Positions 9,749-19,976 of a stretch of DNA of 64,000 nt are shown piece by piece. Position 1 is the first letter of the stretch; each line of letters starts with the position of its first letter. Made by a program: the position numbers and the translations under genes. The stretch lies in NCBI GenBank assembly GCA_011799875.1, contig CM022302.1, positions 105,288,730 through 105,352,729 of the forward strand, given 5' to 3'. The DNA comes from Thinopyrum elongatum. Its lineage: Eukaryota > Streptophyta > Magnoliopsida > Poales > Poaceae. The notes under the pieces were generated by a model. The model saw only the letters and a list, made by a program, of their open reading frames with translations. It was not told the origin of the DNA and did no database searches.

Positions 9749-12627
9749 GGTCACCATAGTGTCTGCTTTGCTACAGTTTATTGGCCCCTGCCGCTCCACA
9801 TCGCTATAGTGCGTCGACCGCTGCAGTTTTTAATGTAAATATTTCCTACATCCCAAATGTCCCGGCCCATTTGAGTCGCCCCTATGAGAAGCCATGGGTG
9901 TTTGCCGCTTGCGAGCGTCCTATAGAACCTCTGGCATTAAGCGTCGAATTGCCAACATCTGGCACAGGCGAGCGCTCGAGTGTGCCTACACATTGGTGCA
10001 CTGTAGCGAATCGGCTAATGTAGTGGTCGTTTTTTTATTAGTTTATTCGGTTCTTAAAAAACATGAATTTTTCATTCTGAAGATATTTCATAATTTATGA
10101 AGTTTTATTATAAAAAGTGGACAATTTCTAAAAATGTAACACTTTTTAATGTAGGATTTTCAAACGAGATCATTTTTCGTAAATGGGAACATTTTTATAA
10201 AACTGGAACTAGCGTCCAACTCTCCTAGCGTTTAATGGACCGATCCAACTCGGTCGCTTCTTTGTGACACACCGACTACTTGATGCCTCAAGAACTATAT
10301 TTCGCTTACAACGAGAATAGTAGCTTGTAGCTTGTTGAAGGTTTCCTATGATCTCTGCAGTAATGGGCGGGCCCGTTTGTACGCGCTCATTCGCTCGCTG
10401 CGTTTTGCTCGTCCTTTTTTCCTTTTTGTTTCTTTTTTGTTTTTCTTCCGAGTTTTCGTTTCATGGGTTTTTATCGGTTTTTTGTTTTTGATCATTTTCT
10501 TAAGTTTATTCCGGTTCTGACTAGTTTTTTCTCTTCTTTTCGTACTTGTCTTTATGCAGTTTTTCTTTTCTTCCTTTCTTTGTTTTAATTATTTTTTCCT
10601 TTTCTTTTCTATTTTCTTCAGTTTTTATTTCTTTCTTAGTTTAAATCAGTTCTTTTCTATTTTGTTTTACTGTTCATGGTTTTTCTTTATTTCCTCATGT
10701 GGTTTCATGGTTTTCTTCGGGGTTTTATTTTCTAGGTGTGTTTTTGTGTCTTTCTTTCGTTTCTTTGGTTTTCACGCTTTTCATTGGGAAAATTTCTTCA
10801 ACACATGTCTACCTTTTCATGCATATTTTTACATTTCAAATATTCATCAGGAAGATTTTTATACATGATTAACATTTTTCGAAATTTATGTTTGATGGTA
10901 ACTCTTTTCGTACACATTATACATTTTTGCTATACTCCAGAACATTTTTAATAGACATTTAGTTTTTTAAATATGATTAACATTTTTACATGATGAATAT
11001 TTTTAAAATTTTATGTTCAGTTTTATTTAATACATGTTCTACAATTTTTTATACATCAGGAACATTCTTTTGTGCACATTTTACATTTTTAAAATAGATG
11101 ATTAACATTTTTATGGCATTTTTGTTTCGATGACTCTTTTCCACACACATTTGTACATTTTTTACATATATCAGATAAACAAATACACTGTTAATTTTTT
11201 TGATAAATATGATTAATATTTTACCGATACATGATCAACATTTTAAAATTTTAAGTTTTTATGTTCACTTTTTTAAAATACACTTTCTAAATTTTTGGTC
11301 TACATCAGGAATATTTTTTATACATGTTTAACATTTTCTAAAGAGATGATTAACATTTTTTAAATGCTTGATTAATAGTTTTTTCATACACATTTAATTT
11401 TTGTACTTTTTATATGCGTGAGGAATATTTTTTTATACACATTTAATATTTAACAAAAGGAGGGAGCAAAAAAGATGAAAAAACAATGAGGCTGTGGCGT
11501 CCCGCCTCCCTTAAGGCGAGGCTTCCCACGATCTCGCTAGAAGCGAGGTTTCCATCATATGCGATTTATCGTGCACGTCTCCTCTCTATGTTTCGGCTTG
11601 GAGTGTGTAATGCTCATTCAAACTATCAACTTTGGTCCATCTGCAGAAGACGAGAGCAACTAATCAGCGAGTACTCCTTGGGGAGCCCCGCAAGTGTCAT
11701 TTTTGGTGGGCAGAGAATGCGCTGGCTGCTCCTTCTGGATTTTTTTCTGTACGCATTCTGTCTTTTAGATGATTTTTCACAGGTTTTCTCCTTTTTGGTT
11801 TTCCACCGGTTTTGAATAAAAAAATCAAAAAAATTGCGCGAAAAAACTTGTTTCCTTTTTTCTACGAGAGAGACAGATTTACTTCTCATGGAGGCACAGA
11901 TTTCTTCCGAGGATTGACACCGATTTACTTCTCGTGGAGACACATATTTGCTTCCGCGAGAAGCACAATTGTGTCTCTCGAAAAAGGGAAGAACGTGTTT
12001 TCTTTTTTCTTTCTTTCACGAGAGGCACAGATTTACTTCTCATGGAGGCAAAAGCTTACTTCCGCGAGAGTTGTGCCTCTCAGAAAAGGAAAAAAAATGT
12101 GTTTCCTTTTTTTCGCGAGACACATATTTGCTTCCCGAGAGGCACAGTTGTCCTCTTCAAAAAGGGAAAATAAAGTGAAAAAAAAACGTGCTTCCAGTTT
12201 GTGTTTTTCATCCGATTTTTTTGTGAAAAAAAAGTTCATCGAAACCTATCAACATGGTATCTAGTTTCGAAGATATCGACGCGAGGAATCCAACAATGAA
12301 AACGGTTTGAGATTTGGACGCACGAATTTAGAAGATAAAACATTTTGAATAAATGAATATAGAAAAGAAAAAAGAAAAACTCACAGGTTGCGACAAGTGA
12401 CACACATACAATACGTCACTTGTCGCAACTTGAGGAGGTGGGAGTGACCGTTTCAAAAAGTACTCTTTAATTAGTGATTTCGGCATAAGGCTTGGTCGCA
12501 TTTTAAAGTGATTAATTACCCATGGACCCTCAATAGAATAATAAATGTCATTGCTTGTAATACATGGTGTTCTACAAAGATATATAGCCATGTTCATTTG
12601 GTGTTCAAACCAAAATGTAGTTACGAA
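9749..12627. other. AT-rich stretch of degenerate repeats, no gene recognised
   Basis: No coding domain is visible. The block contains a strongly T-rich part (about 10395-10720), then many diverged short copies of a motif like ACATGATTAACATTTTT (about 10790-11460). About 11480-11815 is unclassified. Next come diverged repeats of a GCGAGAGGCACA-like motif (about 11860-12180) and a hairpin at 12387-12429. Such motif mixtures are common in degenerate Triticeae DNA transposons, but I could not find terminal repeats or a target duplication. The phenylalanine-rich open frames at 10332-10868 simply reflect T-richness. Confidence 0.5.
12387..12429. repeat. Perfect 15-bp inverted repeat with 13-base loop
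   Basis: GTTGCGACAAGTGAC at 12387-12401 is the exact reverse complement of 12415-12429. The loop is 13 bases. Flanks are AT-rich. It resembles the hairpin end of a small DNA transposon, but no second end was identified. Confidence 0.8.
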
Positions 12628-12915
12628 CTGAGCGTAACTCAGATGGTTAGATTTATTGTGATGAAACCAACACAAGGTTCAAGGCCTAGACTTGCACTGG
12701 TGGTCGCATTTTTTTGAATTTGTTTCAAAGCTTTTGGCATGTACGTTTAGTGGGAGTAACCGTTCCTGTCGACTACGAAGGCATATGACGACCTCGTCAA
12801 TCTCATGTCGTGTTGGCTTAGTATTTGAAAGATGCTCATAGAAGTACGGTGTGTGTATGTATGTTACACGGTTAAATATATGTGTGTATGTGAACATTTG
12901 TGTTTGTACTGTGTG
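12628..12915 (+). mobile_element. tRNA-derived SINE-like copy
   Basis: The left part has a box A-like segment (TAACTCAGATGG) and, about 40 bases on, a good RNA polymerase III box B (GGTTCAAGGCC), as in tRNA-derived SINEs. The body continues into a GTGTGTATGTATG-rich right part that ends near TTTGTACTGTGT. The layout and body recall the Au-type SINE-like repeats of grasses, but the family name is uncertain because the copy is longer than a canonical Au element. No target duplication was found; the right edge abuts the transposon that starts near 12916. Confidence 0.5.
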
Positions 12916-14116
12916 AGAGCATCTACAGCCGGACTAAGCAAATCCGACCCCTCAAACGCCCGCGGACGCGCTCGGGCGCGTCCGCAGACAGTGACCTATC
13001 ACGCCTCGAAAAATGCACTCCACATCCAGATACCTCAAATTAGAAACCCCAAATCCATATTATTACATGCAACGTGAAACCTAATCTAAGCGGAGCTCGT
13101 CCGTAGCGCTCCCCGCTCGCCCGGCTCCGCCCTGGCCATGTCCGGCGGCCGGCTGCGCTCCTTAGAGTGTTGGTCCGGTCGCCGGCAAGGTAGAGTAGGG
13201 CATGGGACACGAGCCGGCTCACGGGACTTGAGGCGCCGCCGTCTCCCATGCCATACTCTTCCTCGTCGGAGCCCGAAACCCGAAAGGTGCCGGTGGATGT
13301 CAGATCGATGACGGATCCGTCCGGGGACGAACCGCCGACGTCCACCACGATGCGGTTGTGTTGCCCGAACTGATGCCCCATATGGGGCGCCGGAGAATGC
13401 GATTCTGCCTCGCCGACGTCCGCCGCAGCGAGGGCTTCTGCCGTCTCCCGGGCCCGATGCCTTGCATGGCGGGCACGCCGTGCCATGGCCTCGTGGGACG
13501 ATGGTGCGTCCCGAATATCGGCGCGCCAACGAAGGGGTTGCGCGTCCGCCAGCGCGTTCGGACGCCAGACAGACTGCACGGCCTCCGGTGAGGCAGCTAC
13601 GGCTGGCCTAGTGCCGCATCCATTCGCCATTTGGGCGAACGCAATGGATTCCCGACGGATGGAGTCCGAGCGCAGCCGTGCACGGGTCTCCTCCCGGGCG
13701 CGGCGGAGCGCAAGCCGGACGGCCATCTCATCCTCGGGGCCACGTGGGATGAGCTCGGGGTCGACAGATCTAGAGCTGAAGGACTCGGATCCGCTGCCCG
13801 CCATGTCGGAGACGGCCGGAAGGAGCCGGAGACGAGGTTGGGTGGAGGAGAGGATTGAAGGGGAGGGGAGTGAAGTGGTTAGGGTTTGGACCGACGAGCA
13901 GATGGGGAGGAATTTATGTGGGGTCGGGTGGGCCAGCGTGGGCCGGGTCCGACGTGCGTGGGGCGCTATATCCGCCCTATATTTGGGCTGGATATGTGGG
14001 GTGCCGATCAATCAGGACATTTGAGGGTCGTTTAAGGGGCCCGTTTGGGTCAAAAAATCATGACCAGATAGTGACCGGGGGGCCGCCCGGACGTATGAGG
14101 CGGTTCGACAGGTCCC
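12916..14116 (-). mobile_element. Decayed non-autonomous DNA transposon
   Basis: The left end begins GAGCATCTACAGCCGGAC, a common terminal motif of GC-rich Triticeae DNA transposons, followed by CGCGGACGCGCTCGG. The right side carries related inverted material (CGCCCGGACGTATGAGGC) but stops near 14116 without a clean terminal repeat, so this end is truncated or diverged. A minus-strand reading frame occupies most of the interior. Superfamily is not determined; no transposase domain is visible. Confidence 0.55.
13040..13804 (-). CDS. Hypothetical 254-aa protein carried in a DNA transposon
   Basis: An open frame starting at the ATG at 13804 encodes a serine-rich N terminus (MAGSGSESF). It continues as an arginine- and alanine-rich middle with a predicted long helix (residues about 30-65) and a short VIDLT motif near residue 180. 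The frame continues upstream to 14011, but 13804 is preferred because similar proteins inside Triticeae transposons start with a comparable Ser/Gly-rich segment followed by charged helices. No catalytic domain is recognised and no function can be assigned. It lies wholly inside repeat DNA, so it is most likely a transposon-borne hypothetical rather than a host gene. Expression is unknown. Confidence 0.35.
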   Translation of the reverse strand: MAGSGSESFSSRSVDPELIPRGPEDEMAVRLALRRAREETRARLRSDSIRRESIAFAQMANGCGTRPAVAASPEAVQSVWRPNALADAQPLRWRADIRDAPSSHEAMARRARHARHRARETAEALAAADVGEAESHSPAPHMGHQFGQHNRIVVDVGGSSPDGSVIDLTSTGTFRVSGSDEEEYGMGDGGASSPVSRLVSHALLYLAGDRTNTLRSAAGRRTWPGRSRASGERYGRAPLRLGFTLHVIIWIWGF

Positions 14117-14256
14117 GCTATCTCTTAAAGAAAACCAAAAGTTGTTTAAATTGTCAGATTTGACCAGATTAATTGTCCAAGCTGGTCCCGCTATCTCTTA
14201 AAGAAAACCAAAAGTTGTTTAAATTGTCAGATTTGACCAGATTAATTGTCCAAGCT
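14111..14256. repeat. Exact 73-bp tandem duplication
   Basis: Bases 14111-14183 and 14184-14256 are identical over all 73 positions. The duplication sits at the right edge of the decayed DNA transposon. Perfect identity implies a recent event compared with the old surroundings, or an assembly artefact. Confidence 0.95.
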
Positions 14257-15038
14257 CTGGGCTGTGGCCAGTCCAGCCGAGCAGGGCAGCACATTGAATC
14301 CCGCGAGATAAATCCACCAGCAAACATCCCGCAGGGGATCCCGCAAATCGCCAGAGAATTTACAGCGTCGGACGGGAGGGGACCATGGCCGTGGCCGGCC
14401 GAGCGAGCATCTCATGCCTTTTCTCACGTGCTCTCTCTGTGGCCAGTCTGCGGAGAGCGCCTGGACCTGGAGCCGGACGGGCCTGGACTGGACGGACTGC
14501 CCGGAACAGCGCAAGCGGACGCCCACCATGTGTTCCGCCCCGACAGATCACTCAAGTTCATTCGAGTACCGTCTTGTGTTTCTGGTCCCATACGGATCCG
14601 CGGCTTCATTTCCGCGGCTGTACTGTACTAGTGTTCACCAGTGAATTCGACCGGATCAACAGCCCGCGAGAGTATAAAGTTTCACCAAAGATGTGCCAGG
14701 TTTTTTGATTTGAATGAAGCAGGTACATCGGTCAGCAGCCCGGCCCGGCCCGGCCCAGCCAGCCCTCCACCGCGGTCTCTGAGGGCAACTCCAACGCACG
14801 ACCCCAAATGAATGTCCGTTTTGTCCGGATTTCGCCCGTTGGGGTGGGGATGGGGCCGTGTCCGTCCGGATTTGGGTTTGCGTCGGCCGGGCGCCCAACG
14901 CGCGGCCGCATCTTCGGCCCCATCTCGTCCGCAGACATCTTAGGCCCAGCCCGGCCCGCCCTTCACCACGGTCTCTGATCCCCGGTGATGTATACCTTTG
15001 CCACATGAAATTGGAGACAAACAATATACCAGTGATGA
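14257..15038. other. GC-rich low-copy stretch with a DNA transposon fragment
   Basis: No gene is supported. Bases 14781-14942 (starting GGGCAACTCCAACGC and rich in TCCGGATT) look like a fragment of a small GC-rich DNA transposon. An imperfect direct repeat of about 32 bases containing CACGGTCTCTGA or CGCGGTCTCTGA flanks it (about 14748-14780 and 14943-14979), much longer than a normal transposon target duplication. A CGGCC microrepeat lies at about 14740-14757. Confidence 0.45.
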
Positions 15039-15716
15039 GGTATCCCGGCGAGAAAACACAAACGACACAAATGCTAGGGTTTCTTGTGTCGCCGTCGTCA
15101 CCGCCGTCTGACAAATTTTGGTCCCCTTGCCTCTAGCTGCCATCTTGGCTGAGAGGTGAGGGGACCTCGGATCTTTAAGATCTCTATGTTCTTCGTCAAC
15201 ATCTAGTGATCATTATAGTTTTGTGAGAATAAACTTTCTCTCATTCTTTTAGCAGTGCCATGAGGTTAGAGAGTGTTCTGTCCTCGCAGATTCGATTATT
15301 CGGATCTGATGAGTTTATATTGTTGTGTTAAGCTTTTTTTTTTGTTTGATTCTTCGTGGAGGTAAAATCTTTCATCGACACAGTGGTGAGGATATAGTGA
15401 TTTGATGGCCCGCACTTCTAGGAGATCATCCCCGGCTCAAGTATGTTCATCGATCAAGGCTTCCCTCTTAGATGAGCGACTCAAGACGTTTTCAAAAACC
15501 ATTATTGATAATGTTCGTGCGGGTGAAAGAGTGACAACATCGTTGCTCCAGTCTAATTGCAGTCTCTTTACCGAAGTCTTTGAAGTATTTCTTCAAGCAG
15601 ATATTGCTCTTGCGAAGGTGTTCACAACAGTTTTCATTGTATTTTTTTGGATCTTAGGTCCAAATCAGTGTACATTTATGATGTGTTTTAATAAAAAATA
15701 AGGGTATCCCGGCGAG
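15039..15716 (+). mobile_element. 650-bp retrocopy with 14-bp target duplication
   Basis: GGTATCCCGGCGAG occurs at 15039-15052 and again at 15703-15716. The 650 bases between them end in an A-rich tail (ATAAAAAATAA) just before the second copy. A long target duplication plus A-rich tail is the signature of LINE-type target-primed reverse transcription. The insert opens with a CT-rich leader-like segment (GCTAGGGTTTC) and contains a 99-codon frame at 15405-15701 with no recognised domain. It could be an internally deleted LINE or a processed copy of a cellular transcript; I cannot tell which. Confidence 0.7.
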
Positions 15717-16410
15717 GTTTACCGAACCGGTGTGGGTGAGGTATTTTTTTTTCATTTTCACCGCCGCAGAATAATTTACCATCACAAAGATGAAACAAAA
15801 TCTTTTAACACCGCCGCCACCGCCACCAGTGGACGCTACATCACCCGCCCGCCCAGAGCTGGAATTCCACCAAGGTCTGCCTGCCTGCCTCATCCATTCA
15901 ACTCCAGGACGTCAGGTAAATTTATATTCCGTGACAGCTTTGCAGGACACGTTCTCATCAAGGCTGCCACGATATTCTAACCGCTAAAAAGATCACACCT
16001 CACATACATACATCGTGAGAAGATAGCACCAGCTCGAGACGAGAGGGAATCCACTTTCACAAGGTCGACCAGCTGCTAGTGCCAATCGGCTACTTGTCTC
16101 TTCTCCTCGCCTGCCGATCCAGCAAAGAATCTTGATCCAAGAGCATATATTCTGACCGAGCCTTTTGGTATGCAAAAGAACAACAAAAGGAGGAACCTAA
16201 TGCCGGCCCGCTTTAGCTCCTATATGAGTGTCGACTCAGCCAATTTAGGTTGGGGTCAGATCACGGCAAAGGTGAAAGCCATGTCCGGAAACTTTGCATA
16301 TGCGGTACAATGAAAACGGCCAACAATGGCATCACAACAGCTTGGCGGCACGAGATAGCGGTCAAGGATTGTTGGTTAAGACTGTCCTTGGACTCAAGGA
16401 AGACTGTGTA
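15717..16410. other. Low-copy DNA, nothing recognised
   Basis: The sequence continues the locus interrupted by the 15.0-15.7 kb retrocopy. It contains a short CCGCCGCCACCGCCACC run near 15810 and no convincing reading frame, domain or repeat. Confidence 0.4.
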
Positions 16411-16660
16411 GAAGTGTATGCTCTAATCAATGCAATCAAAAAACTAAGCAATACATTTATACGTCAATACTCCCGCTCACATGTGACTTCCTCAGGTCTA
16501 AACGTGGACCGAAAGTGGGTTACAATTTAATTGCGCCAACCGGGTCTTGAACTCAAGACCTTTTAGATTTGATACCATGCAGAAGTGCATGCTCTAACCA
16601 ATGCAAGCAAAAGACCGATCTGATGAAAAAGACTAGACAATACATTTATACGTCAACAGG
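16411..16660. repeat. Direct repeats of about 57-75 bases flanking a 115-bp spacer
   Basis: A block with GCATGCTCTAACCAATGCAA and ACAATACATTTATACGTCAA-like segments occurs at about 16411-16467 and again at about 16582-16657. The second copy has an extra 18-20 bases. The spacer carries TCTTGAACTCAAGACC. This could be a remnant of a SINE-like or LTR-like repeat; no family is assigned. Confidence 0.5.
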
Positions 16661-16920
16661 CTGGCATCCTTATGCTCGTCTCCTGGGAGCTTTGGAAGGA
16701 GCGCAACGCAAGAGTTTTTAAAAATACTACAGCCACGGTGACCATTGTTGTCGCGAGGATCAAAGAGGAGGCCCGTCTTTGGGCACTTGCTAGCGCTCGC
16801 CATGTGTAATGTAATGCGGCGAGAATAGACTCTCTTATCCCCGCGTGCGGGTTTATGTTAAAACTCTTCTCTTAATCAATAAAAATGGCAAAAAATTTGC
16901 CTTGTTTCAAAAAAAAAAAA
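16661..16920 (+). mobile_element. 5'-truncated LINE, 3' end
   Basis: This is the last part of a non-LTR retrotransposon: the C terminus of the pol ORF (16663-16809), a short 3' UTR with AATAAA at 16878-16883, and a 12-A tail at 16909-16920. The translated end contains SWELWKERNARVF, the typical tryptophan/arginine motif at the C terminus of plant LINE reverse transcriptase proteins. I could not find a matching target duplication, so the left edge is approximate. Confidence 0.8.
16663..16809 (+). pseudogene. LINE pol ORF, C-terminal 48 residues
   Basis: The frame is open from the left edge of the fragment to TAA at 16807. It encodes the C-terminal tail that follows the zinc-binding region of plant LINE RT proteins, with WELWKERNARVF and IKEEARLW. 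There is no start codon and no RT domain, so it is a dead 5'-truncated fragment. Confidence 0.78.
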
Positions 16921-18560
16921 CGACCGAATTTTATTCCCCGCGAAACATGGATACAGTCCACTTTGATGTTTGGGAACTTTTGCATGTTTGTACTGTGAAA
17001 AAACTGCCTGAATGATTCCCGATAGCTAAGTCATTGTAGTTGACAGCAAAAGTTGTTAAATCCACCGTGGTTTATGGGGAAAAGGCAGATCAAACGAGTC
17101 ACCTAGTACTAGTTTCGTCATTGAATGGTCAAAGATTCCAACTAAAATAGGTAATTATTTGCTTAACAATGGTTCGATACTAGTAGATTCGCTATTCATA
17201 TGAACAACGCAGGTCGTAATCATCGCTATTCAGAGAATATGACAGCCATTCAGCAAAACTCACGTCCCAACAGTCAGATGTACACTGTCAATTCAACACA
17301 CCTGTTGACAAGCCAGGAAATGATTAAACATCTAATCTGAACTTGCATACAGCAGAAGAGTCACTTTGGATTCGACCAGCTCACTGTTTCCACAGCACTT
17401 AATAGTCACGTTTGCTATAGCTCATTACACAACTGTTTGCACAAAACTAGATTGTAAGTTCATTCTGATACAAACAACGAGCACATGGTACAGCTTAACT
17501 AATGAAGCATCCAGGAAGCAACAGAAACGCGTACAAATTTGGCAAAAAAAAAATTAGAAATGGTTAAAGTTCACAGATGGGATCCAGATTAGCTCGCAAC
17601 ACCCCCTAGGGGGGAAATTTCTTCAGAAGAGAAGAATTGGCATCTGTCCTGAAGGCAGTTCACAGCAGACTACAACAAATGTGCTAAATAAGGCATACGA
17701 GACACATGCAGCCCGTGTATCCTCCCAAAAGAAGTCCACCACAATTCCAAGTATCTGCAGAGTACAGAGCTGCTAGCCAGAGATACGCCCCTACTACAAG
17801 TAGTAAAATGATACCAGCATCTATCTACATCAATAAATGTTCTCCACGGTTCAATCAGGCCAAAAAACAAGACCTGCCCCATGATCCAAATCGAAATTCG
17901 CGTCATGACTAGCTAATTCGAAGCATCTCGTAGTATCGCACGGCCTCCCTGACACCATACCACACGATTTGGGGACTCAATTTGCACCACAGCCTGGAAC
18001 AAATCCTACAATTTGCACCACAACCTGGAGCGAATCCTGACAAAAATAAGGATTAGATCGGCCCAGCACAGCACCAAATTCCGTCAGATCAAAACAAGCA
18101 ACAATTAAAGCTATGCACCGGATCTAGATCTAGCGAATTTCTTCACCCAGGCAAATATATCAGAACGCCGCAGGCACGAACGGGATCGCGCATAAAAATC
18201 GGCAGCAAATACAAACCAATCGCCAGCCTCGGACCGATCGGACCAAGCAGCCCAAACCAACGGCGTCAGAGCATCGACCAATTCGGGGCGCGGAGAGACG
18301 GCGAAAGCGGCGGCGGGGGCGGGTGCTGGGGCGAGGTCGCTGCGCCGGCTCCGATTCACTTGGTGCAAGGCGGGATCCGGCCCGTCGGGGCAGGCGGAGG
18401 GTCCCGATCTGCACCAAGCGAGCCCGAGGCGGCGGCGACGGGGAAGGGAGGAGACGATCGATCCCGATTCGGTTGCTCGGCGTGGGCTGTGGACTTTGGG
18501 AGGAACAGAGGGGGAGCGTGCTACCTACGGCGACTGGTCGCTGCGTGGAAGGGAAGAGGA
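16921..18560 (-). other. Gene-like low-copy region on the minus strand, probable leader and intron
   Basis: Read on the minus strand, a GC-rich, CT-rich segment (18540 down to about 18100) lies just downstream of a TATA box and looks like a plant 5' leader or first exon. A good splice acceptor (pyrimidine run then GTCAG) ends at about 18037 on the plus strand. Further down, to about 17570, the sequence looks like transcribed UTR, with short frames (78 codons at 17906-17670) that have no domain. Candidate frames at 18368-18111 and 18417-18160 are also unrecognised. This may be the 5' part of a host gene whose coding exons are lost, or a noncoding transcript. Confidence 0.35.
17978..18039. repeat. 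Tandem duplication, 2 x 31 bp
   Basis: Units at 17978-18008 and 18009-18039 both begin CAATTTGCACCACA and differ at only a few positions. The second unit borders the putative splice acceptor on the minus strand. Confidence 0.85.
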
Positions 18561-18570
18561 GGGGCGCGGA

Positions 18571-18578
18571 TTTTATAG
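18571..18578 (-). promoter_or_regulatory. TATA box (CTATAAAA, minus strand)
   Basis: The minus strand reads CTATAAAATCC in a GC-rich setting, with a CT-rich leader-like sequence beginning about 30 bases downstream. It is a good plant TATA element, but no downstream coding exon confirms that a gene is driven from it. Confidence 0.4.
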
Positions 18579-18685
18579 CTGGGGCGGGGAGGTGGGGATT
18601 CGGGAGAGCATATTAGGGCGGGGTAGGTGGGGCCGCGCCCGCAGGACAACCATGTGCGGCTCTCCTCTCGGCTCACAGTCTCACG

Positions 18686-18865
18686 CCTTGTGCTTAGCGA
18701 GGTGCTTAGAAAAATAAATCGGATTTTTTTTGAAGCGCCAGTGCTTATTTCTATAGGAGAGACGTCTAATTAAACGTCTGTCATGTACAAATAAGCACCG
18801 GTGCTTAAGGAAAGCCTGGTTTATTTCTCCAAGCACCTCTCCTAAGCATCTTGCATTGTACAAGG
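18686..18865. mobile_element. MITE with TGCTTAG-containing inverted ends
   Basis: The left end reads CCTTGTGCTTAGCGAGGTGCTTAG. The right end, as reverse complement, reads CCTTGTACAATGCAAG then ATGCTTAGGAGAGGTGCTT. The two ends pair well except that the left end lacks about 12 bases. The 180-bp body carries AAGCACCGGTGCTTA and no coding capacity, as expected for a miniature inverted-repeat element. Family and target duplication are not resolved. Confidence 0.65.
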
Positions 18866-18931
18866 CCTCAGGGCAGCGGCCTGCCTCTTCCGATCAGGCC
18901 TCAGGGCAGCGGCCTGCCTCTTCCGATCAGG
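18866..18931. repeat. Exact tandem duplication, 2 x 33 bp
   Basis: Bases 18866-18898 and 18899-18931 are identical (starting CCTCAGGGCAGCGGCC). The unit is 33 bp, so it does not shift any frame across it. It abuts the right end of the MITE. Confidence 0.93.
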
Positions 18932-19532
18932 CCTCCTGCGCTAGCGGCTGCGACTCTAGGAGAAAGGGGATTTTTCCTTTTCTACCACCAAGGATTTGAT
19001 ACCCGTGTGTGCATATTTGCTTTGCTCCTTGTCTTTTGTGATTCCTTCTTTCTCATGGTGGTGAAATGGATTGATTCTTTTCATATCAAGGATTTCTTTT
19101 CCTTTCTTATAATTACTAGTTTCCGAATTCATTTGATATTGGGTCACCACCTATGTCAAAATTAGCAAATAAAATGGTTTGTCTATTGTCAAGAATAGAA
19201 AGGGGATTTCGTGCATACCTCTGCCAATTTGATGGAACCATGAATGTCGACGCATCGGCCGATCCTTAGGGTTCGCTGGCCGGCGACCTCTCCAGCCCAA
19301 CTTATCGGCAGTTTTAGGGGGAGTTGTGTCCTTAAGGGGTCTACCGACTTCTCCAAAGCATTTGACACTAGATCCGATCAATAGGAGGAAAAATGATGAG
19401 TTGTGGAAGAAGATGCGGCGGCAATACTGGAGAGGAGGCTCACTTGAGTGGTCTGGTTGGTAGCATCGAGGTTAGCACGGCGAGTGAATTGTAGGCTAGG
19501 TTTCCAGCTAGAAGAAGAGGTGGGTGGCGGCG
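18932..19532 (-). other. Possible gene remnant on the minus strand
   Basis: Downstream (minus strand) of the 148-bp triplicate is a CT-rich leader-like segment. A short frame (19381-19151, 76 codons) follows, in which a GAG/GTATGC sequence would make a good splice donor. No domain is recognised in any frame. This may be the first exon of a lost gene or a captured fragment; I would not call a protein. Confidence 0.25.
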
Positions 19533-19976
19533 GACCTCGGTTGGGAGTGTGGGGTTAGGGATAGAGAGGGTATGTATAGGACGGCGTAGATGATGAGAAC
19601 CGTTGGATTGGATCCAAGGGTTAGCATATGTTCTCTTGTAGGGCTAGGGTTTGTAAGTGAGGGAAGGGCCGCCGGCGGCTGACCTCAGTTGGGAGTGTGG
19701 GGTTAGGGATAGAGAGGGTATGTATAGGACGGCGTAGATGATGAGAACCGTTGGATTGGATCCAAGGGTTAGCATATGTTCTCTTGTAGGGCTAGGGTTT
19801 GTAAGTGAGGGAAGGGACGGCGGCGGCGGACCTCGGTTGGGAGTGTGGGGTTAGGGATAGAGAGGGTATGTATAGGACGGCATAGATGATGAGAACCGTT
19901 GGATTGGATCCAAGGGTTAGCATATGTTCTCTTGTAGGGCTAGGGTTTGTAAGCGAGGGAAGGGCCGCCGGCGGCG
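19533..19976. repeat. Tandem triplication, 3 x 148 bp
   Basis: Three units at 19533-19680, 19681-19828 and 19829-19976 each begin GACCTCRGTTGGGAG and differ at only a handful of positions. Each unit contains, on the minus strand, AAACCCTAGCCC and CCTATACATACC, which resemble a telo-box and a TATA-like element, so a promoter-like module may have been triplicated. Confidence 0.93.

Noticed and set aside
10332..10951. Phenylalanine-rich frames
   Set aside because: They simply read a T-rich stretch; no start context, no domain.
13086..14024. Alternative frames on both strands over the DNA transposon ORF
   Set aside because: Shadow frames of GC-rich sequence. Only the frame starting at 13804 resembles transposon-borne hypotheticals.
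17670..17906. Small minus-strand protein of 78 residues
   Set aside because: UTR-like sequence, no recognised domain; another minus-strand frame is equally hydrophobic. I kept only the general gene-like call.
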